This document shows, piece after piece, positions 1-9,625 of a stretch of DNA of 64,000 nucleotides; the first letter of the stretch is position 1, and each line of letters starts with the position of its first letter. The DNA is taken from NCBI GenBank assembly GCA_011947345.1, contig JAAVTG010000182.1, positions 20,185-84,184 on the forward strand, in the 5' to 3' direction. The notes beneath the pieces were generated by a model. That model was not told the origin of the DNA, made no database searches, and saw only the letters and a list, made by a program, of their open reading frames with translations. Both the position numbers and the translations under genes were made by a program. This DNA comes from Phytophthora quininea (lineage: Eukaryota > Oomycota > Peronosporomycetes > Peronosporales > Peronosporaceae).

Positions 1-264
1 TGATGGTGCTGGCAAGGCACGCACCGACCATTAGAGCAGCCAAGTACGTTGTCTACATAGCTTCCGTCCAATGACCTGCTAATAGCGTTGTGTTGCAGAG
101 CCGCTGGGACCCACGTGGCCCACTACATGCCCGACCCAAAGGCCATCCCGAACCACACGGCGCACTACCACCTCAAACACCTGAGCGAGTTCCAGCACCT
201 CGTCGAGGACTTCAACGGCGTCTCCTACCGCGACAAGATCAAGATGGGCTCCATCGAGTTCTAA
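1..264 (+). CDS. HAD-like protein, 3' end (copy 1)
   Basis: Last two exons (1-43 and 99-264) of a gene that begins outside the window. The intron at 44-98 has GT-AG ends. The peptide ends with MGSIEF and is the same as the 3' end of the longer copy at 22145-23126. In that copy the preceding residues (a KFPAADPILH stretch, then LKPSDVMVLARHAPTIRAAK) follow the C-terminal pattern of haloacid dehalogenase-like hydrolases: a Lys-Pro-Asp-type motif III followed by a motif IV-like segment in which the usual acidic residues are replaced. The catalytic DxD motif would lie upstream and is not visible. Substrate unknown; family call moderate. Confidence 0.55.
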
Positions 265-376
265 AACGGCAGTTGAAGTTGATGCAGTCATTTAGATCCA
301 TCTATCATACCCCCAATCCTTTTGCTAAGCATTGATTAGTAATCGAAATTGCGCGCTTCCAGCAGCTTCAACGCGC

Positions 377-1053
377 ATGGGGAAGCCCGGGGACTGGTGC
401 ACGGACGGACCTCCGTCGTCGCTGGACGTGCTAGTGCAGTGGCTGGTGCACCCCGGCAACTTCGGTCGCTGGCTTGAGCGACAGCAGCCGCTGCGGGACT
501 TCGAGGACGAGATCTACGAGCTGCTTCAGAGCCGCGGCCTGCACCGCAGTCGCTACAGCATCGGATCTAAGCTATCGGCAGTGGTGGCGCGCTTTCGAAC
601 GACCAAGAACTGGCTCGTTCAAAGTGGAGTGACCGACGTCCCAATCGGCTCCAGTCTGGAGCGACTGGTGCTGCGGAAGTGTCCAGGTTTCTTTGAGCTG
701 GACCCAGTACTGAGCAACGCGCCCACGCTCACTCAAAGCACTACCGAGCCGACCGGAATGACTCCTGCGCAGCTAAGACACACGATATGAAGACTCGCAG
801 CGCGACGCTGCAGCAGAGCGAGCTCTGTGAGACGAAGACTCGTAGGAGGAAGCAGCTGGTCTGGAGTGAGGACGCTGCGGAAAATGAGCTTGCGTTGCGT
901 CTTGGATGCAGCAGACCCGAGCAGAGAGAGTTGTTCCAGCTCGAGCTGCAAGTGAAGCGAGACCAGGCCACTTGTGTAAGAGCCAGATCGCGCAAGGAAC
1001 TGCTCGAGCTGGGCATGTCCCGAAAGGATGTCGATCGGCTGCTGCCGCTGTGA
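377..1053 (+). pseudogene. Family F gene, copy 1, one-base frameshift
   Basis: Near-identical to the intact gene at 23239-23916 but lacks one C (ACTCAAAG here, ACTCCAAAG there, near base 734). This moves the frame and stops it at 790; the original frame resumes from about 787 to 1053. Start chosen at MGKPGDW because other family members begin a few residues before the conserved PSSLDVLVQWL segment. Features: N-terminal roughly 90-residue alpha-helical domain with WL-hPGNF-RW and a YSIGSKLSAVVARFRTTKNWL helix, a polar linker, then an Arg/Glu-rich helix ending exactly in DVDRLLPL-stop. Function unknown; a trihelix or Myb/SANT-like DNA-binding fold for the N-terminal domain is only a guess. The frameshift may be a sequencing error. 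Confidence 0.7.
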
Positions 1054-1080
1054 ATCTTATGGTGGTTTTGGCCAACGAAT

Positions 1081-1895
1081 TACCGACACAAAAAGCCGGG
1101 CAAATCGTTTTTGGTATCCATACACAAATGATCTTGAGCTGATTGGATCATTCAAAATAAGCAAAAACGCGACATCTAAGTAATCGACTAAACCAAACTT
1201 AGAGGCCTGCCGCACCACCGGCGAGACTTTGAAGCCTGAAAGGTTCATTTTACAGTTGCTAGTTGCCTCTGTTGAATATGTAGAAGTCACGAATGAGAGA
1301 AACGACTGCGAAATTTGTTCCTGAAGGCCCTCGCCGGGGCGAGTCGTCGCTACCACTCATCTGCTGTTTTGTGAACTGCAAAGAGGGGGCGGCGTAGACA
1401 AAATGACCGAACCTCGATGCGGCAGCTTTCTTCGACGGTGCCTGCGCACCATTGGGCGCTAGGATGCCGACACAGCAAGAAATTGCCAAGCCGAACGAAA
1501 CAAGAAAAGGCATGCAGCTTTATTATGGACAAATCTAAGTTTTATGTACATGATTGGTAAAACGATTAGCGATTTTGTAGCTTGTTAGCGCTTGGAATGT
1601 TTTTGCAAAGTGACATTAAGTTAGTTAAGACTAGCCACAGAGGCTTCCTTGTGGGCAATGCCTCCGTCGTCTCTAGACCAGTCGTTGCGCTTGATGATGA
1701 AATGCCTCTGATGATGATGCCTGCTGATGCGGCCCCACTTGATTATGAAGCAAGTTAACGCACGTGGCATGTTGACGCGGCGGCAGCTTGCCGTCTACGA
1801 GCGTTATCTTCACCTTTGCTCACCACTGCACCGCACTACAGATTTTCATTGGCACGTTTGAATGGATCCCCGGGTTTTGCGTTCCGCTGTCGGTA
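1081..1895. mobile_element. ~811-bp insertion with TA duplication and short TIRs
   Basis: Absent from the otherwise collinear second copy, where GAATTAGTGCGCTGC is uninterrupted at about 23938-23953. The extra DNA begins CCGACA (1083-1088) and ends TGTCGG (1888-1893), an exact 6-bp inverted repeat, and is flanked on both sides by TA. That is the signature of Tc1/mariner or Stowaway-type insertion. No transposase is encoded, so it would be non-autonomous. Further inward the ends share only patchy similarity (CAAAAAGCCGGG against CAAAACCCGGGG). Alternative: deletion from copy 2 with coincidental repeats. Confidence 0.5.
1259..1513 (-). CDS. Candidate small secreted protein (84 aa)
   Basis: Open frame of 84 residues with a plausible signal peptide: a short N-terminus, hydrophobic core LVSFGLAISCCVGIL and an A-x-A-type end NGAQA near residue 25. 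The mature part is basic and Ser/Gly/Pro-rich without RXLR or LFLAK motif and with no recognised domain. It lies wholly inside the insertion unique to copy 1, so it is either carried by that element or chance coding. No promoter or homologue is visible. Low confidence that it is a real gene. Confidence 0.25.
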   Translation of the reverse strand: MPFLVSFGLAISCCVGILAPNGAQAPSKKAAASRFGHFVYAAPSLQFTKQQMSGSDDSPRRGPSGTNFAVVSLIRDFYIFNRGN

Positions 1896-2085
1896 GTACA
1901 GTACGTACGCTGCCTCTTCATTCACTCCACTTTTTTCACAATTATCACGACCTGAAGTTTACAACAGTTGGTCCAGTAAACACTCAGCATCGCAATCTCC
2001 ATCGATACCATCTGTGAATTGGATGATTACATTGAAAATGTTCACGGCAAGTGGGCCATGAGCACTCCCGACTACGGCTTCAGTT

Positions 2086-2102
2086 GCTTCACAATTCAAT
2101 TT
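2086..2102 (+). promoter_or_regulatory. Probable core promoter of NmrA-like gene 1
   Basis: GCTTCACAATTCAATTT resembles the oomycete initiator plus flanking promoter region (GCTCATTYYNCAWTTT). It lies 54 bp before the ATG at 2156, a typical oomycete leader length, and is unchanged in copy 2 at 24185-24201. Confidence 0.45.
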
Positions 2103-2155
2103 GCTTCCAACAGCTCAAGTCCACCACCCAACCCACCACCACTCTTCCGGAGAAA

Positions 2156-3276
2156 ATGGCCACGTTCACCAAGTTCGCTATCATCGGCGCAGGAGGCATC
2201 GGATCGGGTGTCGTCGATGGTCTGCTCGAGAAGAACGCCACTGTGACGATCCTGACGCGCGATGACACCAAGGTGGGGCCTGTGTTTGCTTTGAAACACT
2301 AAAATGTGTCGGCAATTAGTCTAAGCCAGGCAAATTGTTATGGTTTAATTCTTGACAGGTTGAACTCCAGCCGTTCAAGGAGCGTGGCGCTACTCTCGTC
2401 AAGGTTGACTACGAGGACGAGAACTCGCTGAAGGCCGTTCTTGCTGGGAGCGAAGTCGCGTGAGTTGATGTCCCTGGCTGTTCAGTACTCTTTCCTCTAC
2501 TAATTTGATTTATCCAAAGCTTCTGTTCTATCCACGCGTACCACCACGCCTTGCAGTTTGCGGTCGTTCGTGCCGCCAAAGCTGCTGGCATCGAGCTCTT
2601 CGTGCCGACTGAGGTGAGAATTCCGCCAATATTGCTCGAATTAACGCCTAATTAACTTTTCTACGGATGCAAAATAGTTTGGCATGCTCGAGGAGGATGG
2701 CCCCAACATCACCAAGCAAAAGACCCGCGACCTGCTCAAGGAGCTCGATTTGCCGTACGTCCTCTTCCACAGTGGTCTGTGGGCCGAGTACGCACCGTTG
2801 TAAGTACCGTCTTAGTGCCGCATCGTGTTATCATATTCGAGGTGACAACCTTTTTCGTACTTCCTGACAGCGTCCTGGGCTTCAATTTCAAGGAAGGTAA
2901 GGCGACTGTGATCGGAGACGGCACCGCCAAGATCAGCATCGTGGCACGCTCCGACCTCGGCCGCTTCATTGTGCACGTGTTGCTGACTGTACCGAAGGAG
3001 TCTCTCAAGTGGTCTCGCTTCTTAATCGAGAGCGAGCGCATGTCCCCCAAGGATATTGCTGCTCTGGCCGAGAAGAAGCTCGGGACGAAGATCGAGATCA
3101 CCTTCACCGACTACGAGGAGAACAAGAAGAACTACGAGACGGACTTGATGGCCTACCTGACCACTCGCATCGCGGATGGCCGTATGGTGACTGGGACGGA
3201 GCAAGAGGCCGCGGACATGGTGGCAAAGTTCTTCCCGGACTGGAACCCGACGCCGTTCGAGGTCTTCATCCAGTGA
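2156..3276 (+). CDS. NmrA-like NAD(P)-binding protein, copy 1
   Basis: Five exons read in phase: 2156-2272, 2359-2459, 2520-2613, 2678-2799 and 2871-3276, all introns GT-AG, giving 279 residues. The N-terminus FAIIGAGGIGSGVVDGLL is a Rossmann beta-alpha-beta with a glycine-rich dinucleotide motif, followed by strand ATLVKVDYED and the AAGIELFVPTEFG segment typical of NmrA/isoflavone reductase-like atypical short-chain dehydrogenases. The family binds NAD(P) and includes both reductases and redox sensors; which applies here cannot be read. Likely cytosolic, with no targeting signal. Convergent with the OYE gene. Copy 2 has the same exon structure without indels in the coding exons. Confidence 0.8.
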
Positions 3277-3411
3277 GTCGGCAAATGGGCACTCCACTAA
3301 GACGGTGTGATACCTCAGCAATACTACTAGTACAAAGAAGCTTTTGTATTGCAACTACCTACGGTGTATCATGCACGTCCATTGCTGTCAACACTTCAAC
3401 TGCTCACGTTG

Positions 3412-3429
3412 AAGTTGGGTACCCAACTT
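3412..3429. repeat. 18-bp perfect palindrome between convergent genes
   Basis: AAGTTGGGTACCCAACTT is its own reverse complement. Immediately upstream ACTTCAAC and GTTGAAGT form a second 8-bp inverted repeat. It lies between the converging 3' ends of the NmrA-like and OYE genes and recurs at 25502-25519. Confidence 0.85.
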
Positions 3430-3461
3430 GTGGCACAGCTGAAGCAACAACTTACAACAAC

Positions 3462-4583
3462 TTACTTGTCGGGTTGGTAGGCGGGGTAGTCGTTGTAGAA
3501 CTTGCCGCCGAGCGCCGAGTTGTAGTACACCTCGTGGCCAGCCATGGGGTGCACCGGCCAGTCGTGCTGGAAGTGCTCGGCCAGGTCCGGGTTGGTGATG
3601 TACAAGCGGCCAAACCCGACCATATCGGCAGCCCCGCTGCGCACGACGCCCTCCGCGGTGTCCCGGGTGTAGTTGTTGTTGGCGATCACAGTCCCCTTGA
3701 ACGCTGTCTTGGCGTCGAATGCCGTGAGCGAGCGACTCTTGTTGGAGAATTTCAAATGAGAGCAGTCGCCATCCAGAACGGCCAGGTAGCCAATGTTCTT
3801 CTTGCCCAGCTCTGCCATCGTGTACATGAACATCTCGAAGTTGTCCTCGCTGCCCATATCGCCGTAAGCGCCATTTGGAGCCAGACGGATGCCGATGCGG
3901 TATGAAGGCCACACCGTCTTCACCGCGTCCACGATCTCCAGCAGGAACCGCGCGCGGTTCTCGAACGAGCCGCCGTACCGGTCCGTGCGCTTGTTGGAGG
4001 TCGATTGCAGGAACTGGTCGATCAGGTAACCATTGGCAGCGTGCAGTTCGACGCCGTCGAATCCTGCCTTCTTGGCCAACGCAGCGCCGTGGCGGTAGTC
4101 CTCCACGACACCTGCAACCTCCTCCGTCTCAAGCGCCCGTGGCGTCTCAAAGGTGGCCAATTCGTAGTTGGCGTCGCGGGTGTGACCGGTCCCGCAGCGA
4201 ATCGCTGACGCCGACACCACGTCCTTCTTCGGGTTGAAGCTTGAGTGGCTCTGACGACCCATGTGCATCATCTGCATGAAGATCTTGCCACCCTTCTTGT
4301 GCACGCGGTCGGTCACGCGTTTCCAGCCTTCGACATGGGCGTCTGTGTAGCAGGCGGCGGCATGGTACCAGCCGTAGCCCTGCTCGGAGATGGCAGTGCC
4401 TTCCGAGATGATGAGACCCGCACCAGCGCGTTGCTCGTAGTAGATCTCGTTGTTCTCGGAAGCCACACGATTGGCATTGGCGCGACCACGACTGAGCGGA
4501 CCGAAGACGATGCGGTTCTTGAGCTCGAGGTTGTCGCCGAGCTTGATGGGCGTGAAGAGCTTGTGGTCGGTGGTGGAGACCAT
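3462..4583 (-). CDS. Old Yellow Enzyme family reductase, copy 1
   Basis: Intronless 373-residue NADPH:flavin oxidoreductase of the OYE/12-oxophytodienoate reductase family: FMN-dependent reduction of activated C=C bonds such as enones, probably cytosolic. Visible family marks: N-terminal LFTPIKLGDNLELKNRIV, substrate-binding HAANGYLIDQFL (His181, Asn184, Tyr186 the proton donor), NKRTDRYGGSFENRARF, and FMN-phosphate segment GFGRLYITNPDLA. Start taken at MVSTTDHKLF because an oomycete core promoter lies only 41-56 bp upstream; a longer open frame to 4697 begins before that promoter. Differs from copy 2 at several residues (Ile231, Tyr240, Lys in HLKFSNKS). Confidence 0.92.
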   Translation of the reverse strand: MVSTTDHKLFTPIKLGDNLELKNRIVFGPLSRGRANANRVASENNEIYYEQRAGAGLIISEGTAISEQGYGWYHAAACYTDAHVEGWKRVTDRVHKKGGKIFMQMMHMGRQSHSSFNPKKDVVSASAIRCGTGHTRDANYELATFETPRALETEEVAGVVEDYRHGAALAKKAGFDGVELHAANGYLIDQFLQSTSNKRTDRYGGSFENRARFLLEIVDAVKTVWPSYRIGIRLAPNGAYGDMGSEDNFEMFMYTMAELGKKNIGYLAVLDGDCSHLKFSNKSRSLTAFDAKTAFKGTVIANNNYTRDTAEGVVRSGAADMVGFGRLYITNPDLAEHFQHDWPVHPMAGHEVYYNSALGGKFYNDYPAYQPDK

Positions 4584-4623
4584 CACGGCGAGATAAGACT
4601 TGTAGTTGTTAACCGGAGAGTTG

Positions 4624-4639
4624 AAATTGAAAAGTGAGA
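4624..4639 (-). promoter_or_regulatory. Core promoter of OYE copy 1
   Basis: On the minus strand TCTCACTTTTCAATTT matches the oomycete initiator/flanking consensus GCTCATTYYNCAWTTT at 14 of 16 positions. It is repeated at the other two OYE genes, 41-56 bp before each MVST start, and fixes the choice of start codon. Confidence 0.65.
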
Positions 4640-4850
4640 AGTGTCGGAGCTGCTTCAGACTACAAGATAGGCGAAGAGGGGAATAATTTGTCAACACAAA
4701 TGTCGTGTAATCCGATTCACGACATGTGGTCTGCCTTACTCATTCCACACGCAATCGATCCATGCCGAAGCCACCACGCTCCAAGCTCCATTCAACCCGG
4801 TAAATAGGTAATAGACGCACTAAACACGAGCGTCTTGCAAAATACTCTAA

Positions 4851-4930
4851 GTTGAAGTTGGGTACCAAAGATTCGGCACACACGGATGCTAGTCGCCAAA
4901 GGTCGACATCGGAATTGAAGCGGTTCTCCA
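4851..4930 (+). pseudogene. 5' remnant of a family F gene
   Basis: The peptide LKLGTKDSAHTDASRQRS and its upstream DNA match the 5' end of the family F copy at 29636-30232. There too it sits head-to-head with an OYE gene, so the OYE/F divergent pair is ancestral. The match stops near 4930, where Ty1/copia-like sequence begins. Confidence 0.6.
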
Positions 4931-4949
4931 AGTCCGAGACTGCCCGCAT

Positions 4950-5450
4950 TTGGGTAGACTACTACCAAATGTGTCTCAAGCAAATGGACCACCGAAGAAA
5001 CAAGCACAAGTAGGAGATAATGCACGTGGGAAAAGGGCTGCAAGAGGAAATTACGCTGGAGATGAGTGTGAAGATGAAGCTTACGTGATTACAGCCCGGT
5101 TGAAACAGTCCCCAAATGTGTTGGAGCTGGCGCGAAAGCGCTGGTATATTGATTCCGGAGTTACAAGTCATATCACTAACCAGAAAATGGATTTTGCCAC
5201 GTTCACGTCTATGCGTGGTGAAGTTCGGGTTGGTGGAAAACATTGGCTGAGTGTGGTAGGAATCGGAACGGCGAAAAAGGAAATTGAGACTACACTAGGA
5301 AGACGTACGGTGATACTGCGTGATGTGTGGTATGTTCCGTAACATTAGTGTGTTTTCGGTGCGTCGGCAGACGCCACGAGCATTGGTTGCTGAAGAAAAG
5401 ATGAAAATCCACTTCGACGACGAGGACTGCGCAACTGTTTAGTTCTCCAT
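4950..5450 (+). mobile_element. Ty1/copia Gag-Pol fragment
   Basis: Frame 4950-5342 contains RWYIDSGVTSHIT, the aspartic protease motif of Ty1/copia polyproteins (D-S-G then T-x-H), and ends with RDVWYVP, the usual start of the segment leading to the GAG-pre-integrase domain. A stop follows, after which FSVRRQTPRALVAEEKMKIHF continues. Reverse transcriptase, RNase H and LTRs are missing here. Truncated relic. Confidence 0.75.
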
Positions 5451-5939
5451 CTTTGTGGAATGCGCGGTATCGGTATTGCGGTATCAGTCGTGCGGCATCG
5501 GTGTTCAGCAAGCGCAGAAAACAACGTTATTCATCGCTAACGTCGCTTATTTTATATAGACGTTCGACACATACGACACTTAAATGAAGGGGCAAGTTGT
5601 TCTAACGCTTTGGTGCCATCTTGGCCCCGAGGGATGACGAAGACGACGACAACTAACGTCGATGTGTAGGTTTATGATAACACTCGTTTTAATATATGAG
5701 CTTCGTCGGATTTCCATGGGCACGGTGGAACCGCAACACAATCCTAGATCGGGTGTTACGAGCGCACGGCATCACACGAAGCAGAAGCAGTAAGCCCGAC
5801 TAGTTGGACGTCACCGCGATCGTAGTTTCAAGAAAGGAATGCAGTGGTAGCAGCGGTAATCTATATAAGATGTAAACCTTCTGCTTCAATTTTCTTTGTT
5901 TCGAAGCCTTTTCCCGTTGTTGAAGTATTCGCCTGGATC
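5451..5939. other. No gene recognised
   Basis: AT-richer sequence with several stops in all frames. It contains a TATA-like TTTTATATAGA near 5549 but no supported reading frame. Probably decayed transposon DNA. Confidence 0.4.
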
Positions 5940-6583
5940 ATTATCTTTTCCGTGTTTGCGGTCATCACCATGGACATCGATAGCGATCGCAACAGAAGAT
6001 TCGCCTGTGAGAAGGCACGCAGGAAGCGAATCGAAATAAAGACAGACAAGCTAGGAGAGAACGAAAGCGCAAGCGTTCTGATGACGCATCGGACTGCCTC
6101 ACTCCGGTTTCATGGCAAGTGCAGCGACGAGTACACACAGTGTGAAGAACGACTATCTAACCACTTCATGGAGGAAAACATTTGCTGTGTATGCGATTGC
6201 TTATTTTCCTAAAATCACGATATCGTCTGCTCGGCGTTCACCTGTGCTGGTGGCTGCCACTAAAAGCCGATTGAAAGCACCTGCTAACATTACAGGTGAC
6301 CTACATGAGTTTTACGACGTCGGAGACATCCATAAACTATCTGTGGATATTTTACTATCAAGACGATGGATTCCGACAAACTCTTCCGGTGTTGCAAGGC
6401 TTCGCTGTTGCAAAACGATTGAAAAGCCCTCCTAAGTTCTCGATTGCCAACGGGCTTTTCATTGGAATATTGCCGGAGAAATATCACGATTCGACGCCAA
6501 CGGAAAATGCCATAATGAATTTATTACAACCGACGCGATTTATAACGGTAACGCGTGGTGGACAACATAGCATGCTACAGTGA
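5940..6583 (+). mobile_element. Helitron-type ORF, N-terminal remnant
   Basis: Broken frames on the plus strand. The clearest part, near 6430-6580, reads PPKFSIANGLFIG, then LPEKYHDSTPTE and FITVTRGGQHSML. This is the conserved block that precedes the Rep/helicase region in many Helitron polyproteins (DUF6570-like). Upstream pieces include ENICCVCDCLF, a Cys pair of the same N-terminal region. The Rep-like part of a Helitron reappears at 10600-12024, so the element may have been split by the retroelement between. Confidence 0.5.
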
Positions 6584-7879
6584 GCTGCGTCTCCTTTCTT
6601 CTTGCAGTGTCCGTCACCGGTCACGTCAGCCGGTTGCGTATCGGTCGGCGCGCTGGTCAAGGGTCCACGCTGGTCCTGCCTCCGGCCAAAGGCGGTGCCC
6701 AGTGGTCTACGCAGCGGTAGTACTAACCTAAATAAACTACTCTAAACTACCACTGCGTGTCCGAGTGTTTCCTTGCACAGGTGGTGTACACGACGCCTTC
6801 GCTGGTGTGTGCTTGCCGGGCGGGTGGGCTCTACTACCACGGGGCTAGCTGTTCTACCTCTCTTTGCCACAGCCACAAGCACGCGCGGGCTGCAACCTCC
6901 GCTTCACCAACCCCTGTGGGGCTCTATCTACCCACGCCGGTCCTCTGTCGTGTACCCCTCGCGTCGCCTACTTCGCGTGGCGAGTTCCCAGTTATTGACA
7001 CCTCTCTAGCGGCTGCGGTCGCACTCAGTCTCGTGTTGAGCTTTTACGGCAAAACTAAGACTACCTGAATACTAGTTACTACTCGCTGCCTGTGTCCCTT
7101 CGTGCTGCGTCCCTTCAGTGCGATCTTGGTCGTTGCTCCTGGCCTTGTTGCTCCTTGAGGGTTGCTGCTTGCTCCTTGGTCGTCATCTTGCTGGCTGGCA
7201 GACACCGGCTGGCGGGCACAAGTATTGCACCCTATTACTTACGTTCCCATGCATTATTTTTCGTGCTGAGCCAGTGATGCCAGCTCAACTTGTACCAAAT
7301 GAAATAGTCTCGCAAGAATTAATTGTAGTCACCATGGTTGGAGCGGTTACTGATCCTCAAAAGCTGCGGATGATGAAAAAAATGAAGTACACCCAACGCG
7401 GATACAAGAGCAGCTCGCGTGGTACATCTCCAATAATCCTCTATATGCTACGGTTTGCTTTCGACCTCAAGCATCCATGGTAACACTACCAACAACAGTT
7501 GTGGTAGACCGAACCCAAAAAATCCAAACTAAAGACATCCAGCAAGCAACGCAAAATGATTTAGATGAGGTGATTTGGAGTCACAATGCATCTTCCCCAG
7601 CGTATCACAATATCCAACCAGATAACGGACATTGGGAACAAACAGCAGCAGCTCTGGTCAGTGGTTTTACTCGTCTCAGCGACTTATCAAGTCTTTGTGG
7701 ACCTGCGGAAGTTTCAGACTTGAACACAAGATCACGAAGATCTCTAACGGACGTATGGCGACTACTGGTAAGAGTCACCATGCCCAAAAGACACGGCCAT
7801 GTAGGAACTGTAGGAGCAGGAGCGTTCAAATACACACTTTCGATTTTGCATTTCAGCACGAAAGTCCACAAAGTATACT
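6584..7879. other. Transposon-derived DNA, no gene assigned
   Basis: 6590-7240 is pyrimidine-rich, has AATAAA at about 6731 and resembles LTR/leader sequence, but no matching second repeat was found in the window. 7241-7879 has short open frames with no recognisable motif. It sits between the Helitron piece and the Ty3-type gag, so a leader of that retroelement is plausible. Confidence 0.35.
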
Positions 7880-8836
7880 TTGGTTGAGAGCTTTCGCAAT
7901 CGATCGTCAAGGACCAGCAGACCAAGTATGGCGTCGCGCTTCAGGCTGGACAGCGATGGCGATGCGGAGATGATAATGCCACAGCCGGTCTACGAGTACA
8001 TTGGGCCTCCGAAACTGGCGGAGTGGGATCAAGCTTCGCTAGTGAAGTGGCGACGGGCCCGGGCTCAATATGAGGAGAACATTCGAGAGCGTTGTCAATG
8101 GTCGGGCGAAGACTACAATATCGTGGTGCGCAGTGTCCGCAGTGCGGTGGATCCAGAGATGATGAAGTTTCTGGCGACGTACGAGATCGGCAAGGAAGTG
8201 TCAGTGATCACGGACGAAGACATCATGGCCAAGGTCGAGGCGAGGTGTGAGACGACGAATCGAGACTATCTTGCCAACCCAGCAGCTCTATTCGCTCAGC
8301 AGTTAAAGATGGACCTGACGGTTAAAGATGTACCCGACAGAGTGTCCAAACATTTTCGGCAGTTCGAGAAAATAATTGCCGACAACGGCTTCCAAGAGAA
8401 TTTGGGCCGTGGCGAAGCGACAGATGACGACTATGTGGCGCGGATGAAGCAGCGGACCAAGATACCGGTCGACAACCTATCACCACCGATGCTGCGCGAC
8501 GAGATAAAATGGATGCTGGAGTCTGTCAAGTATCGGCATATTCGCATCAACGATCAGTTGCTGTATAAACTGATTATCGAACGCACCGAGCTGCAACAAC
8601 TATTTTTAATCGCTTTCGGCAAGCTGATACGGCTCACAGCACTCCCAAGACGAGTAATCGCAAAGGTGGTAAACCCACGTCGACGCAAGCAAGCAAGCGT
8701 CGTGATGCTGCTCAACAAAACGCAAAAGAAGGTGGGCAAGTTGCTGCTGACGCTGGTCCTGATCAACCACAGCAAAGCAATAGCCGCCAGCCTCCTCGCA
8801 CAGGTTGCCTCCACCGCAAAGGAGAACATTGTCTGA
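7880..8836 (+). CDS. Ty3/gypsy-type Gag
   Basis: Open frame up to 318 residues: an N-terminal region with PPKLAEWDQASLVKWRRARAQY, then helical capsid-like sequence (DEDIMAKVEARCETTNRDYL, VSKHFRQFEKIIADNGFQ) and a basic C-terminus. Such proteins precede Ty3 protease and integrase in oomycete retroelements, as here. No zinc knuckle is visible. Structural protein of the retroelement particle; probably inactive because downstream pol is broken. Confidence 0.6.
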   Translation: MVESFRNRSSRTSRPSMASRFRLDSDGDAEMIMPQPVYEYIGPPKLAEWDQASLVKWRRARAQYEENIRERCQWSGEDYNIVVRSVRSAVDPEMMKFLATYEIGKEVSVITDEDIMAKVEARCETTNRDYLANPAALFAQQLKMDLTVKDVPDRVSKHFRQFEKIIADNGFQENLGRGEATDDDYVARMKQRTKIPVDNLSPPMLRDEIKWMLESVKYRHIRINDQLLYKLIIERTELQQLFLIAFGKLIRLTALPRRVIAKVVNPRRRKQASVVMLLNKTQKKVGKLLLTLVLINHSKAIAASLLAQVASTAKENIV

Positions 8837-8931
8837 GTGGCTGTCCGGTAGCAACAGATGCAGAAAAGGAATCAGCGCGCGCGGCGAACAAGACCAAAAA
8901 CCGGAAGGTTAAACGGGCTGCAGTTGGTAAC

Positions 8932-9551
8932 TTGAGCGATGCTAGTGAGCATGATGAAGAGACAACGACGCCAACAAAGCCTGCCGACGACGATGATCGC
9001 ACGGTTATTATTAACGGTGTGGTGGAGATTTCGCTGTGCCCCGATACAGGAGCCGACAAGTGTATACTTCCTGCTACAGCTGTCTCACAGGTACGAGCAA
9101 TGGGCTGTGCACTGGGGACGACACGTCTAATTAATCCCGAACCAGTCAAGGGAGTAGGCGGCAAGATTACGCTGTGCCACGAGGCGGCGCAGATAGACAT
9201 ACAAATCCGCACGTCAGCAGGGCCGGTGAACCTTTACAAACTTGACTGTTTGATTGTCGACGGTGAAAAGCAGTTCCTGCTGAGCAAAAGGTGACGAAAC
9301 GTTTGGGTATTGATCCCAAGCGAGCATTCGAGCAGTTGGCCAATACCAGTATCGAGCTGAATCACGACGATCTCCCCGAAGAACCAGACGTAGGTGAAGC
9401 CGTTGACTCAGAAATTGAACAGGAGTTGGGTCGCATGTGCGTAGAGGTTAAAGCAGTACTGAGTGATAACCAGCACAAGGCATTCAGAACTGACGTTGTT
9501 AAGTTAAGAAAAGGAGTTTCGCAGACTGTGGCGAACGCGAATCGGGCCTGA
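8932..9551 (+). pseudogene. Ty3-type aspartic protease and linker
   Basis: Frame 8932-9294 carries LCPDTGADKCILPA, the retroviral-type Asp-Thr-Gly active site, and flap-like GVGGKITL; it would mature Gag-Pol. A stop and frame change at 9291 leads into a linker (MTKRLGIDPKRAF onward to 9551). Reverse transcriptase and RNase H, expected next, are absent, so pol carries an internal deletion. Confidence 0.65.
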
Positions 9552-9625
9552 CGAATCAGCTCTGGTTGAGCCCCTGGCGGTAGCTTTGAAGAAGGGAGAG
9601 GAACCTGTTCGCTGAAGAACTGATT

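Noticed and set aside
4584..4697. 38-residue N-terminal extension of OYE copy 1 that looks like a mitochondrial presequence
   Set aside because: A core promoter with initiator lies inside it, 41-56 bp before the MVST start, and copy 2 has unrelated sequence there.
6584..7240. Complete LTR
   Set aside because: LTR-like composition and AATAAA, but no second copy and no target duplication in the window.
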